From Xenorhabdus mauleonii (GTDB taxonomy: Bacteria; Pseudomonadota; Gammaproteobacteria; Enterobacterales; Enterobacteriaceae), in NCBI RefSeq assembly GCF_900113945.1, contig NZ_FORG01000012.1, positions 62,001 to 126,000 of the forward strand: DNA of 64,000 bases, written 5' to 3'. Shown here piece after piece: positions 47,844 through 57,600 of the stretch (the stretch's first letter is position 1; each line of letters begins with the position of its first letter). Made by a program: the position numbers and the translations under genes. A model generated the notes under the pieces. The model did not search any database. It was given only the letters and a program-made list of their open reading frames with translations, and had not been told where the DNA came from.

Positions 47844-49594
47844 GATATAAATTCCATATTTTCTGTTAACGTTTTGATCCCTTCGCCATGAACGACTTCC
47901 TTGACACAGCCTTCACTCATGATGATGACTTGGTCAGCAGTGGATAATGTATGCAAGCGATGGGCAACGATGATTACTGTTCGATTGGCACTAATTTTTT
48001 CCAGTAACCCCAGCCAGCTTTTCTCAGTACTGGGGTCTAATAACGAGGTGCCTTCATCGATAATGATCAATTGTGCGTCTTGAAGCATGGTTCTTGCGCC
48101 AGCAATCATCTGGACTTCACCTTCCGATAATGAGCGCCCCCCGCTCCCCATCAAAGTATTCAGTCCTTCAGGCAACGCCTTCACCCATTTATGAATATTT
48201 AATTCTTCGAGTACACGCCAGATTGCGTTATCTGGAATGTTGCTATCAAACAAGGTTAAATTTTCACGTAGCGTTGCTGTGAATAGATGGGCTTTTTGAC
48301 TTAATACGGCTACACGCTTGGCAAATTCATCAGGATGGATGGATGTGACCTCTGTACCGGCAATGGTAACTCGCCCGCTGTCAGGCTGGGCCAATCCACA
48401 CATAAGATTGAGTATTGTGCTTTTGCCTGCTCCCGTTCGCCCAACAATGCCCACTTTGTTTCCGGCATCCACATTGAAACTCACGTCATGTAAAACTTGT
48501 CTGCCCTGACTTTCATAGCGAAAACAAACTTGCTCAAATTTAATGGATAGAGGGCCTTCAGGTAGTTGAACGCCTACACTATGGCGACTTACTTTTTCCT
48601 CATCTCGTAACATCTTCACGACAAGCGATAAAGTCGCCATCAATCGTTGTACCTGATCTACCTCCGAAGACATTTCTTCCATTGGCTCTCTGAGCCGATC
48701 AACATAAAGGTAAATCATGGTTAACGTGCCAATACTGATACTGTTATGGCCGAGTAATTGCAGCCCAAATCCAAAACCCAGACCAAAACTCAATGCAAAA
48801 AATAGCTGGGTAATCGGCCAAAATATGCGTCCGCTCACATATGCTTTGCGCTCCATTTTTAATAGGACAGAAAGCATTTTTTGTAGTTGTAAAGCGGGCC
48901 AGCGGCTCCTTCCTAATAAACGCAGATCATCCTTTGCGACAAAAACATCACCGATAAAACCAAATATGTGGGCTTTCTCTTCACGGGCTTTTTGCCACCG
49001 CACTACCGCCAGATTGGTCAGTTTCACCAAAATATAAGCCACAACAAGAACCAGTACAGTAATCGCGATGCCTACTTCAGGTATGACAGAAAACAGGATT
49101 ATTAAGGTGCCTAATACTAATGCGATATTTCCTATAATCCTGAAACCGGATTCTGCAATCGTTTTTCCAATGATGTCCGCATTACCCTCAATTTTTTCAA
49201 GAAGTTTACCCTGGGCTTCGCTTTCAATTTGCAGGATCGACCGGTTGTGTACAACATGATGAAATAGCTGACGTCTAAGCGTATCCGCAATGCCCCAACC
49301 AGCATTGGTGCTCCAATAACTGGTAACCAATCCAGCAATGACCCCGAAACAAGAGATAATTGCATAGCCCAAAGCCAAGAAGATAAGCTCATAAACGAAA
49401 GTACCTGCCGTCGCTTTATCAATATAATGACGGATAACAAATGGCCCCGCTAAATCACAAGCAAGTGTGATTGATAATGCCAAGAAAGCACCGATAACGG
49501 CTTTTTTCATCGGCCGGGCACTCTGCCAAAGCAACTTAAAGCCTGCCAATAGATTAGGGGAGTTCATCTCTTGCATATTCGTTTGTATTTTCAT
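47840..49594 (-). CDS. ABC exporter half-transporter with catalytic Walker B
   Basis: 584 residues: membrane domain (about 20-320) and nucleotide-binding domain. Walker A GRTGAGKST, Walker B with catalytic Glu (LIIIDEGTSLLD) and H-loop His (IIVAHRLHTL) are intact, but the signature is LSEGE instead of LSGGQ. These changes complement those of the partner at 46191. Role: export of the peptide product and perhaps self-protection. The start lies within the NRPS 3' end (41-bp overlap). Confidence 0.92.
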   Translation of the reverse strand: MKIQTNMQEMNSPNLLAGFKLLWQSARPMKKAVIGAFLALSITLACDLAGPFVIRHYIDKATAGTFVYELIFLALGYAIISCFGVIAGLVTSYWSTNAGWGIADTLRRQLFHHVVHNRSILQIESEAQGKLLEKIEGNADIIGKTIAESGFRIIGNIALVLGTLIILFSVIPEVGIAITVLVLVVAYILVKLTNLAVVRWQKAREEKAHIFGFIGDVFVAKDDLRLLGRSRWPALQLQKMLSVLLKMERKAYVSGRIFWPITQLFFALSFGLGFGFGLQLLGHNSISIGTLTMIYLYVDRLREPMEEMSSEVDQVQRLMATLSLVVKMLRDEEKVSRHSVGVQLPEGPLSIKFEQVCFRYESQGRQVLHDVSFNVDAGNKVGIVGRTGAGKSTILNLMCGLAQPDSGRVTIAGTEVTSIHPDEFAKRVAVLSQKAHLFTATLRENLTLFDSNIPDNAIWRVLEELNIHKWVKALPEGLNTLMGSGGRSLSEGEVQMIAGARTMLQDAQLIIIDEGTSLLDPSTEKSWLGLLEKISANRTVIIVAHRLHTLSTADQVIIMSEGCVKEVVHGEGIKTLTENMEFIS

Positions 49595-52500
49595 ATTGAT
49601 TGTTTTGGGTTATCTGTTCATTGAATTCAGCTAAAACCGTTTTTATTTGCGCTGTAGGCACAACGTCAGCTGCAAATTGAGCACGAATCTCCATCACTCC
49701 ATCATTCACACTAATATTAAAAGAAAGCAAATAATCCATAGGTGTTGACAGAGGCTTCCAGTAACCGGTTCCATCGGTAGTGATATCAATAAAAAGTGGA
49801 TTGGTTACACTTTCATCATGAGTATTCAGAAATAAAAGTTCTCCTTCGAAATCCAGCCTTAATTGTGGTCGAGGAATTGCTTTTAATTTTTCTGCTATTT
49901 GGGAATTTGCAGAAAGATAGCGAAGTACTTCAAAACCAAATCCTCTCGAAGGCACTTCATCTAACAACTGTGCCACTTCAGTTACATGTTCAGCAAAGTT
50001 TCGTCCCATCGAAAAGGGCAACAAGAACGGAAAACCACATGTAAACCAGCCAACAGTGCGGCCTAAATCAACGTCATCGAATAGGTCTTCCCGCCCATGC
50101 CCGCCCAGTTCAATGAGAATATTGTTGGCACTGGAGGGGAAATGACGCTCTAAAGACCGAGCTAGCAGGGTCAATAACCGAGCAAGCACAGGGAGTTGGC
50201 TGTGTTCCGATGGCCTTAAAAATTGCCGGGTCTGTACTTCATTAAGTATCGTTATTTGCTCCACCATATTCGCTTCAATGCCAATAGCATTTGTGTTCAC
50301 TAGCTGCTGCGCTTGCTCATAAGGTTGGGAAAGCCAATAATGAATGCCAAACCGTTCTGGATCATCCTGCACCAATCGATGTAAGCGCCTGGCCCAAGCA
50401 AAATACGAAGTTGTTGGGTCTTTTAATTTATGAAGTTCAGTTCCTTCCAGAAGTGCCGCTAAATCCTCTGTAATGAGATCCCAAGAATAAGGATCAACGA
50501 CTAAGTGATGCACTATGATTAACAATTTATCCGGCAAGTTATGGGCCGTTTGATAAAATTGTATGCGGCAGATTGGCCCATTCAACAAATCTAACGACTC
50601 ATGCCCTAAATTTGCTAACTCAGTAATCTTCTGCGATAAACTATCTGGGCTCAGTTGTTGCAATTCGAATTGTTCGACAGCAATACGGGCTTGTGGATTA
50701 ATGCCTTGCCACCTCCCTAATTCAGTAGCCACAAAGCTGGCCCCCAAAATAGGAAATCTTTCCAGCAGTACAGATGCCGAATGCTCAATCGTAGCCAATG
50801 ACAAAGGGCGGCTCAGTGTCAACAACACACCATGATTACAATAATTTTCATTTGGATTATCACGCTCAAAAAAAGCATGCTGGGCTGGTGCCAAGGGAGC
50901 CAAATCACTTAATCCATTCGGAGCATGTTTGACTTTGGTTAATGCGCTTCTCCACTTGGCCAACAATGTATTGATTGCAGTTTCATTATGACGAAAAGGA
51001 ACATATTCAAGCGTAATAACCAGTTTGCCATCAACAATAGCCGCATTAATCTCCCATTCTAGTGGACGCTGGCTAATTGCAGCCCGTCGCATTCCAATAT
51101 CTTCTTCGATACTGAAAAAACCATCACTCTGCTGCTTCGTATTGAAACGCCCTAAATAGTTGAATCCAATTTTGAGGTTCTCTGGCATAACATAGAATTG
51201 TTGTAAATGGGCTTTGATATAAGGGCTGGCTTCTATCATTGCCGTCGTCACTTCGAGTACAGTAACTGTACTGTTGATCGGTAACACAAAAGGAGCGATG
51301 GTTGTAAACCACCCCACAGTCCGCATTACGTCAATAGATTCATTTTCTTCTTGTCTGCCATGCCCTTCCAATTCAATCAAGAGTTGCCCACAACCCTGTG
51401 CAGCAGCAATTGAATTAGCAAGCCCGGTCAAGAGAACCGCAGGCATTCCGCCGTTAGGAACCAATGCTGCAATTTCCTGAATATATTGTGTTTCTGACTC
51501 AGATAAATTGACCTCTACAACAGAGCGGTTTCCATAAAAGTTACCAATATTGCTATTCACCTGTACCACATCAATTGGTGTGGTTGGCCTAAGTGGAGGA
51601 AGTATTTGGGGCGGGATTGCTGCTTGTTGTTGAGACCAATAAAGATATTGCGTACTTTTCCTCGGTAGCCTTGGCGTTACTTTTTGAATAATAGACTGAT
51701 ACGCCATTTCGAGATCTTCTAGCAATATTTGCCAGGATACTTGATCCACTATTAGGTGATGCAATGTCAGCAAAATTCGGAAATCATCCAGCATCACAAC
51801 TCGCAGCAACGGCCCTTTCTCGATTGATAACGATGCATGCGCCCTATTGGCAATAGTTTCGTCAGAACAATCCGCCTCAGCCATCCACAATAAGTCGTCA
51901 TGAATGGCGTTTAAGGCTTGATAATGTTGTTCTCCCTCTCTGGGGAAACAAACACGCAATTGGTCATGGTGCTCCACCAGCATTTTTATCGCTAAGGACA
52001 ATGTTTCCGCGTCTAATTGTTCCTTTGCGCTAATTACATGCGACTGATTCCAATGATGTTGCTCAGAAAATTGTTGGTCGAAGAACCATTGTTGAATGGG
52101 GGTTAACGGTGCTCTCTCAATCTGTAGAGTTGAGTTCACCACCATTTCACCTTTGGCATTCGCCAATTTCGCAAGTGAGGCAATAGTTGGATACTCAAGC
52201 AAATGACGAGGGCGCAAGTTGATTCCCAAAGAACCCACTTCATGCATCAGGCGAATGCCAATAATGGAATCTCCACCCAAAGCAAAAAAATCCTCGGTGA
52301 TGCTTACTTTTTCTAACTTGAGATATTTACACCATAAATCACAAAGCTGTTGTTCCAACTTGGTTTGAGGCGCGACATAAGAAGTAGATTCAGGCTGCTG
52401 TTTTGCTAACGCCTTTAATTGATTACGATCGACTTTACCATTAGCGTTGCATAACAGTGCATCGAGGAAATAAAATTTGCTCGGCACCATATAATCCGGC

Positions 52501-54599
52501 AATTGCTTGGATAAAAACGCACTCAAAGACTTCGCATCAGCGGCGGCGTCATTCAACTTAGTCACGAAGGCACTTAGTTGCTCAAAACCGCCCATATCGA
52601 CAAGCTCAACTGCACACATCGCTATATCCGGATGACTTGCCAATACAGCTTCAATTTCACCAAGCTCCACTCGCCGGCCTCGAATTTTCACCTGATTATC
52701 AGCTCGGCCAAAACACTCTAATACCCCCTCGTTTCGCCAACGGCCGCGATCACCTGTCCGGTACATTCTGGCCCCTGGAATAGATATAAATGGATCAGGT
52801 AAAAAAGCCGCCGCCGTGAGACGATTAGAGCCTATGTAACCCCGCCCAACATTAGGCCCGCCAATAAAAATTTCACCACCAACCATTGGAGGAACAAGTT
52901 GAAAATCTTTATCTAATACATAAATTGTCACATTGGGCAAAGGCGCGCCAACCGGGCAATATAATCCATCAAATTGCTCGCCTACCTTTCCTTGAGTCAC
53001 ATCATCAGTACACTCTGCCGGGCCATAGGCATTTAACAGTGCTACCATTGGCATGCATTGATGCCAGCGGCGTGCCAGTTCTGTGCTTAACACTTCACCC
53101 GTCGAAATCATCCCACGTAACTGTTGCTGAACCCGCATCTTCAGTGATACCGATTGTTCGAGGATATCCAAGATGACGGCAATGAGCGAAGGAACCAATT
53201 CAATATATTCAAATTGCTGCTCAATAATGTATTGGATTAATACTTGAGGATCTTTTACAACATCATCAGAGACAATAGAAACCGTCGCTCCAGCAGTTAA
53301 CCCTGTAAACATTTGCCAAACAGATATATCAAAAGAAATAGGAGCTGTTTGCGGTAATGTTGCCCCTAATTTCAGTTCACAATTTTGAACTCGAAATGTG
53401 AGTAAATTAAGGAATGAACGATGTTCAATGCCTACACCTTTAGGAAGCCCCGTCGAACCGGAAGTAAATATCACATAAGCCAATTCGCTTGGTAATGGTT
53501 CAATTAGCTGTTGCTTAAATAAATTAATGTCTTCCGCTAAAACCGAGTTTTGGAAACTAAGTTCACTGAATGAAAATAGAATGATCTGCGACATATCCAC
53601 GACATGATCTGCGATCAATGCTTTCGCATGTTTTAGCATGTGCATTTGTCGTGCTTGCGGCAAAGTTGGATCAATGGGCAAATAAGCCCCGCCGGAGAAA
53701 AGAATGCCGGTGGCAACAGCAATGTATCGAACACTGCGGGGGGCTGAAAGTGCAACGATATCATCGGCACTAATGCCTGCTTTTTTTAATCTTAGTGCGA
53801 CCGATGAGGCCAACTGAAAGAGTTCCCAATAAGTCAGTGATTCAGTTTCATCGCGGAGAGCTATTGCACTGGGGTTACTTTCCACCTGCTCCACTACTAA
53901 TTGGTAAAACGACTTTCCTGAACCATAATCAGGCGGCAAATTGAATTCGGTTAGCAATTTTGTTTGCATCGCCTCATCAACGATTGTCATATTATTCAGT
54001 CGGATATCAAGATCAAAAAGCCCTTTGCTTAACAGTGCGGCGATACCTGTAGCTAGTTGATTGAGCGTCTGGGCCGCAGCAGAAGTGCCACTGACACTAA
54101 TTACCCCATTGTCCAACTCAATAGCTATTCCCATTTCCGGTCGTTCGCCATTAATGACAATAGGCCTGAGATGCCCCAAAAACTGAGTCAACAGTGCCTT
54201 ATCCACCGAACCATGCTCAATAGCCGCAGCGGTAACCCTACGAACATTGCCTAGCCATTCACGAAAAGTCACAGCAGGAGGTATAGTCAATAAAACAGGT
54301 AAACGATGGCCCTGCTCTGTATTAATATGCAACACGACAGAGGAAACTCCTCCTATACGCCGCAATGCGATACTTGTGGCGGCCGCTAAAATGCTCCATG
54401 TCAACAGATCAGAGTTTCCCGTTATTCGCTTAAATCGGTCAGTAACAGCGCCAGAAAGCAGGCAACGTTCGCTCACCAGAGGCCCTTCACGGTCAGAAAA
54501 AATATCTGCCGTTGCGGTAGCTGCTTTGGTTAAATCATCAGCTTGCTTCATCCAATATTCACGATCAATCAGCTTCATGGTTGTCATTTTTTTATCCAT
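49554..54599 (-). CDS. NRPS, partial C-A-T-E-E
   Basis: 1681 residues. 1-200: C-terminal half of a C-like domain without HHxxxDG. A domain 230-730: A3 FTSGSTGLPKG, A4 FDISVW, A5 NAYGPAE, A10 NANGKVDR; my pocket reading DIWEITADDK is one change from the code I recall for 2,4-diaminobutyrate (DIWELTADDK). T: Ser778. First E domain 830-1230 with HHLIVDQ (947-953), EGHGR, RTVGWFT and FNYLG. Second E-type domain 1235-1660 with HHLVVDP (1364-1370), GGHGRE and RTVGWFT but LDFEGEL in place of FNYLG. Two consecutive E-type domains on one T are unusual. Confidence 0.93.
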   Translation of the reverse strand: MDKKMTTMKLIDREYWMKQADDLTKAATATADIFSDREGPLVSERCLLSGAVTDRFKRITGNSDLLTWSILAAATSIALRRIGGVSSVVLHINTEQGHRLPVLLTIPPAVTFREWLGNVRRVTAAAIEHGSVDKALLTQFLGHLRPIVINGERPEMGIAIELDNGVISVSGTSAAAQTLNQLATGIAALLSKGLFDLDIRLNNMTIVDEAMQTKLLTEFNLPPDYGSGKSFYQLVVEQVESNPSAIALRDETESLTYWELFQLASSVALRLKKAGISADDIVALSAPRSVRYIAVATGILFSGGAYLPIDPTLPQARQMHMLKHAKALIADHVVDMSQIILFSFSELSFQNSVLAEDINLFKQQLIEPLPSELAYVIFTSGSTGLPKGVGIEHRSFLNLLTFRVQNCELKLGATLPQTAPISFDISVWQMFTGLTAGATVSIVSDDVVKDPQVLIQYIIEQQFEYIELVPSLIAVILDILEQSVSLKMRVQQQLRGMISTGEVLSTELARRWHQCMPMVALLNAYGPAECTDDVTQGKVGEQFDGLYCPVGAPLPNVTIYVLDKDFQLVPPMVGGEIFIGGPNVGRGYIGSNRLTAAAFLPDPFISIPGARMYRTGDRGRWRNEGVLECFGRADNQVKIRGRRVELGEIEAVLASHPDIAMCAVELVDMGGFEQLSAFVTKLNDAAADAKSLSAFLSKQLPDYMVPSKFYFLDALLCNANGKVDRNQLKALAKQQPESTSYVAPQTKLEQQLCDLWCKYLKLEKVSITEDFFALGGDSIIGIRLMHEVGSLGINLRPRHLLEYPTIASLAKLANAKGEMVVNSTLQIERAPLTPIQQWFFDQQFSEQHHWNQSHVISAKEQLDAETLSLAIKMLVEHHDQLRVCFPREGEQHYQALNAIHDDLLWMAEADCSDETIANRAHASLSIEKGPLLRVVMLDDFRILLTLHHLIVDQVSWQILLEDLEMAYQSIIQKVTPRLPRKSTQYLYWSQQQAAIPPQILPPLRPTTPIDVVQVNSNIGNFYGNRSVVEVNLSESETQYIQEIAALVPNGGMPAVLLTGLANSIAAAQGCGQLLIELEGHGRQEENESIDVMRTVGWFTTIAPFVLPINSTVTVLEVTTAMIEASPYIKAHLQQFYVMPENLKIGFNYLGRFNTKQQSDGFFSIEEDIGMRRAAISQRPLEWEINAAIVDGKLVITLEYVPFRHNETAINTLLAKWRSALTKVKHAPNGLSDLAPLAPAQHAFFERDNPNENYCNHGVLLTLSRPLSLATIEHSASVLLERFPILGASFVATELGRWQGINPQARIAVEQFELQQLSPDSLSQKITELANLGHESLDLLNGPICRIQFYQTAHNLPDKLLIIVHHLVVDPYSWDLITEDLAALLEGTELHKLKDPTTSYFAWARRLHRLVQDDPERFGIHYWLSQPYEQAQQLVNTNAIGIEANMVEQITILNEVQTRQFLRPSEHSQLPVLARLLTLLARSLERHFPSSANNILIELGGHGREDLFDDVDLGRTVGWFTCGFPFLLPFSMGRNFAEHVTEVAQLLDEVPSRGFGFEVLRYLSANSQIAEKLKAIPRPQLRLDFEGELLFLNTHDESVTNPLFIDITTDGTGYWKPLSTPMDYLLSFNISVNDGVMEIRAQFAADVVPTAQIKTVLAEFNEQITQNNQYENTNEYARDELP

Positions 54600-54601
54600 A
54601 T

Positions 54602-57600
54602 CTAGAACTGAAAATCGGGGACATCACTAAGGGTATCGCCTTGACCGTCAAACAAAGTGAAAAGGTCGATATCCTCGCCTAATGTCACAAGCCGTGTCAG
54701 TGCATCTACATAAACATTCAACCATTGATAAGCCGTGTCTTGCGAGAAAAGAGAAGCGGAGTACTCCAGTCGTGCCTGAAGCTCATTACCATATTCAATA
54801 CAGGTAAAATTAAGCGGATATTTCGCGCCATTGGGATCGACATCCAACAGTTCGACAGCGGCTCCATTCCCCCCGAATCCCCTGATGGGATCAACATCAT
54901 TCTGAAAATCGAACATCGTGAGATGATAGGGAATATTTGCCATTAATTTCTGGATCCGATCAGCAGGAAATGCACTGTGGGAAATTGCGTTGAGCGATGC
55001 CTGCCTAACAGTATTCAGCACAGCTCGAAATGGCTGGTGTGGTTCAATGCGTGTACGCACAATTACCGTATTAACATAGCAACCAATGGTGTTCTCATCT
55101 TTCATTTGCCGATTGGCCACCGGCATAGCAACACAAATGTCATGCTGGGCACTTATCTGCCATTGCAATGCTGCCCAAGTTGTCAACATCAGCATTTGCA
55201 CCGTTACACGAGAATTCATTGCCATCAGCTTCAACTTCTCGGTAACTTCCTTCGATATCATTACAGGTAAGTTTGCCCCCTGAAGATCAGATGCCCTCCC
55301 TCCGTCTCCGTCACTAGGCAAAAGTAAACTTGGCATATTTGCCAGATATTCGGCCCAGAATACTTCTAAGTTTCGGCCCTGTTCACTTTCAAGTAAGGAA
55401 TATTGCCCCACGACATAATCAAAATAGTCTCTTACAGGCGGCGCTATTTTGTTGCCACTAAGGGCTGCTAATACCAATCGCCATGACCAGCCGTCAAAGA
55501 ACAGGTGATGAAAATTCAGCAATAATACCTGCCGTCCACCATCGCTAAAATTCACTTGAATCAATTCAAATCGAGTGGGAGGAATGTCATAAGGTGATAA
55601 CGGCTCTTCAACCATTTGGCGAAGGCGTTGAGTCAGCGCAGGAATGCCCGCTGCGATAGTGTATTCCGTTAAATCAATCTCAGTATGAACCAGCTTGATC
55701 TGCATTGGAGGATGGATTACTGGGCTAACTCCTCCCTCGTTGTATTTTAAACTACAGCGCAGCATCGGTTGCTTTAACACGAGTTCGGTGAGAGTGTCTT
55801 CTAGCCAGATAATATCCACTTCCGCATTGATAAACACGGCTGCGGGAACATTATAAGCGCCAGATTCACCCGAAATCTCCATCGCTGCCCAAATGGCTAA
55901 TTGCTGGCCAGAGAGTACATTCTCATTGTCCCTGACTTCTACACTTGGGGAGGTTAATGTGGATACAGTGGGCGATGAGATGCTGTCTTTCGCTAATTGA
56001 CAAAATTCATTCAGATCCAAGCAATCCAGCAATTCCAACAATTTCAGATCGGTGCCTAACACCTCGTTCAGTCGAACTATAAGTTGCTCGCCATTTAGTG
56101 AATTCCCTCCAACCGCGAAAAAATCATCTTCAAGCGTTAATCCCGGCTCTTTCAACACCTCTTTAGCCTGAGTCAGCAATATTTCTTCAACACTTTCTCC
56201 CGAATTTTGCTCCGAAACATGCAGAACAGCATCTGAAACCATAGCTGGATTTGCAATGGTTTCCGGCCAGCAATTGGTCGCAATAAAAGGGGCATATGGC
56301 AATTCCAAACGTCGATTTATCTTGCGTTCAAATCCTTGTTGCCAATTCAAATCGGCCCCACTTACAAACCAATCTCCAAGCAACGTCAATAAAGCGCTTT
56401 CACCATCGTATGACTGATAACCCAAGGCGTTAATGGCTGTTGCCAGCTCGCCACTGCGATTGAACCTCACCAGACATAATTCAGGTTGTTTTTGCAACAC
56501 AGCTTGCAAGCGCTGTTTATCAAATGTCGAATCCGTAATTTGCACATCAGCAAGATGCAACGCGTCAGCAAGTTCGAGTGTGCCATCGATAACCTGTGCA
56601 GCCAATTTCCCCGCGCCGTGGGCCAATAACAAATCAATTGCTATCCCAAATTTTGCCAATACTGCATGGTTTCCCAACAACCAAATAATCCAGCGCTGTC
56701 GAGGCGTCCAATTTTCTCTTGAACATAAGTTTTCAGCTTGTTTTATTGTATGTTGAAACGCTGGGAAGGCTTCACCTCGTTTGACTAATATTTGAGTATC
56801 TATCGGAGAATAATCATCGAAAATAAGGCCGACTGATAACGATGATGAAGATGAAGGTAAGGATGAAGAAATCGAATCACGGTTCTCCAATTGCTCCACT
56901 AGATGAGAGATAGATAACGCTGTACAACTCCAACGGAATGGGAGATGCCTCCGCCCCAGCATCAATATATCGGCAATTTCATTAATTGATGCCTCAGTTG
57001 AGGATAACGTATCAGCAATAGCGGCCAAGTAGGTACTGAGGTCTTGTGCCGTCTGGGCCGATACCAGCACTAATCGTTCATCGACTGCTCCGCCCTTGCT
57101 GGCTCTCACCGCCGAAGGCGCTTCTTCAACAACTAAGTGCACATTGGTGCCACTTAAACCAAATCCACTGAGCCCGGCACAATAAGGACGCTGCCCTTGG
57201 CGTGCCCATGATTCACAGGAGGAAGAAACGTGTATTGGTAATTCTTCCGTAGAGCCACACAATGGGTTCAGTTGCTGGAAATGAACGGTAGGGAAAATCT
57301 GGCTGGTTTTAAATTGGGCCATAATACGCACAAGCCCCGCTAATCCCGCCATGCCGCTGAGATGCCCGAAATTACCTTTTACGGAAGATATAATGCAAGG
57401 CTCTTGCCGTGCTTGATAAGTTGCAAATACATCAATTAATCCTTGAACTTCAATCGGATCACCGATTTTAGTTCCCGTACCATGAGCTTCTATGTAACCA
57501 ATATCAGCAGCCGTGACTCCCGCCTGACGCCATGCCGCAGTAATCACCTCAGTTTGTGCAGCGCTGCTGGGAGCAGTAATACCGTTGCTACGACTTCCGT

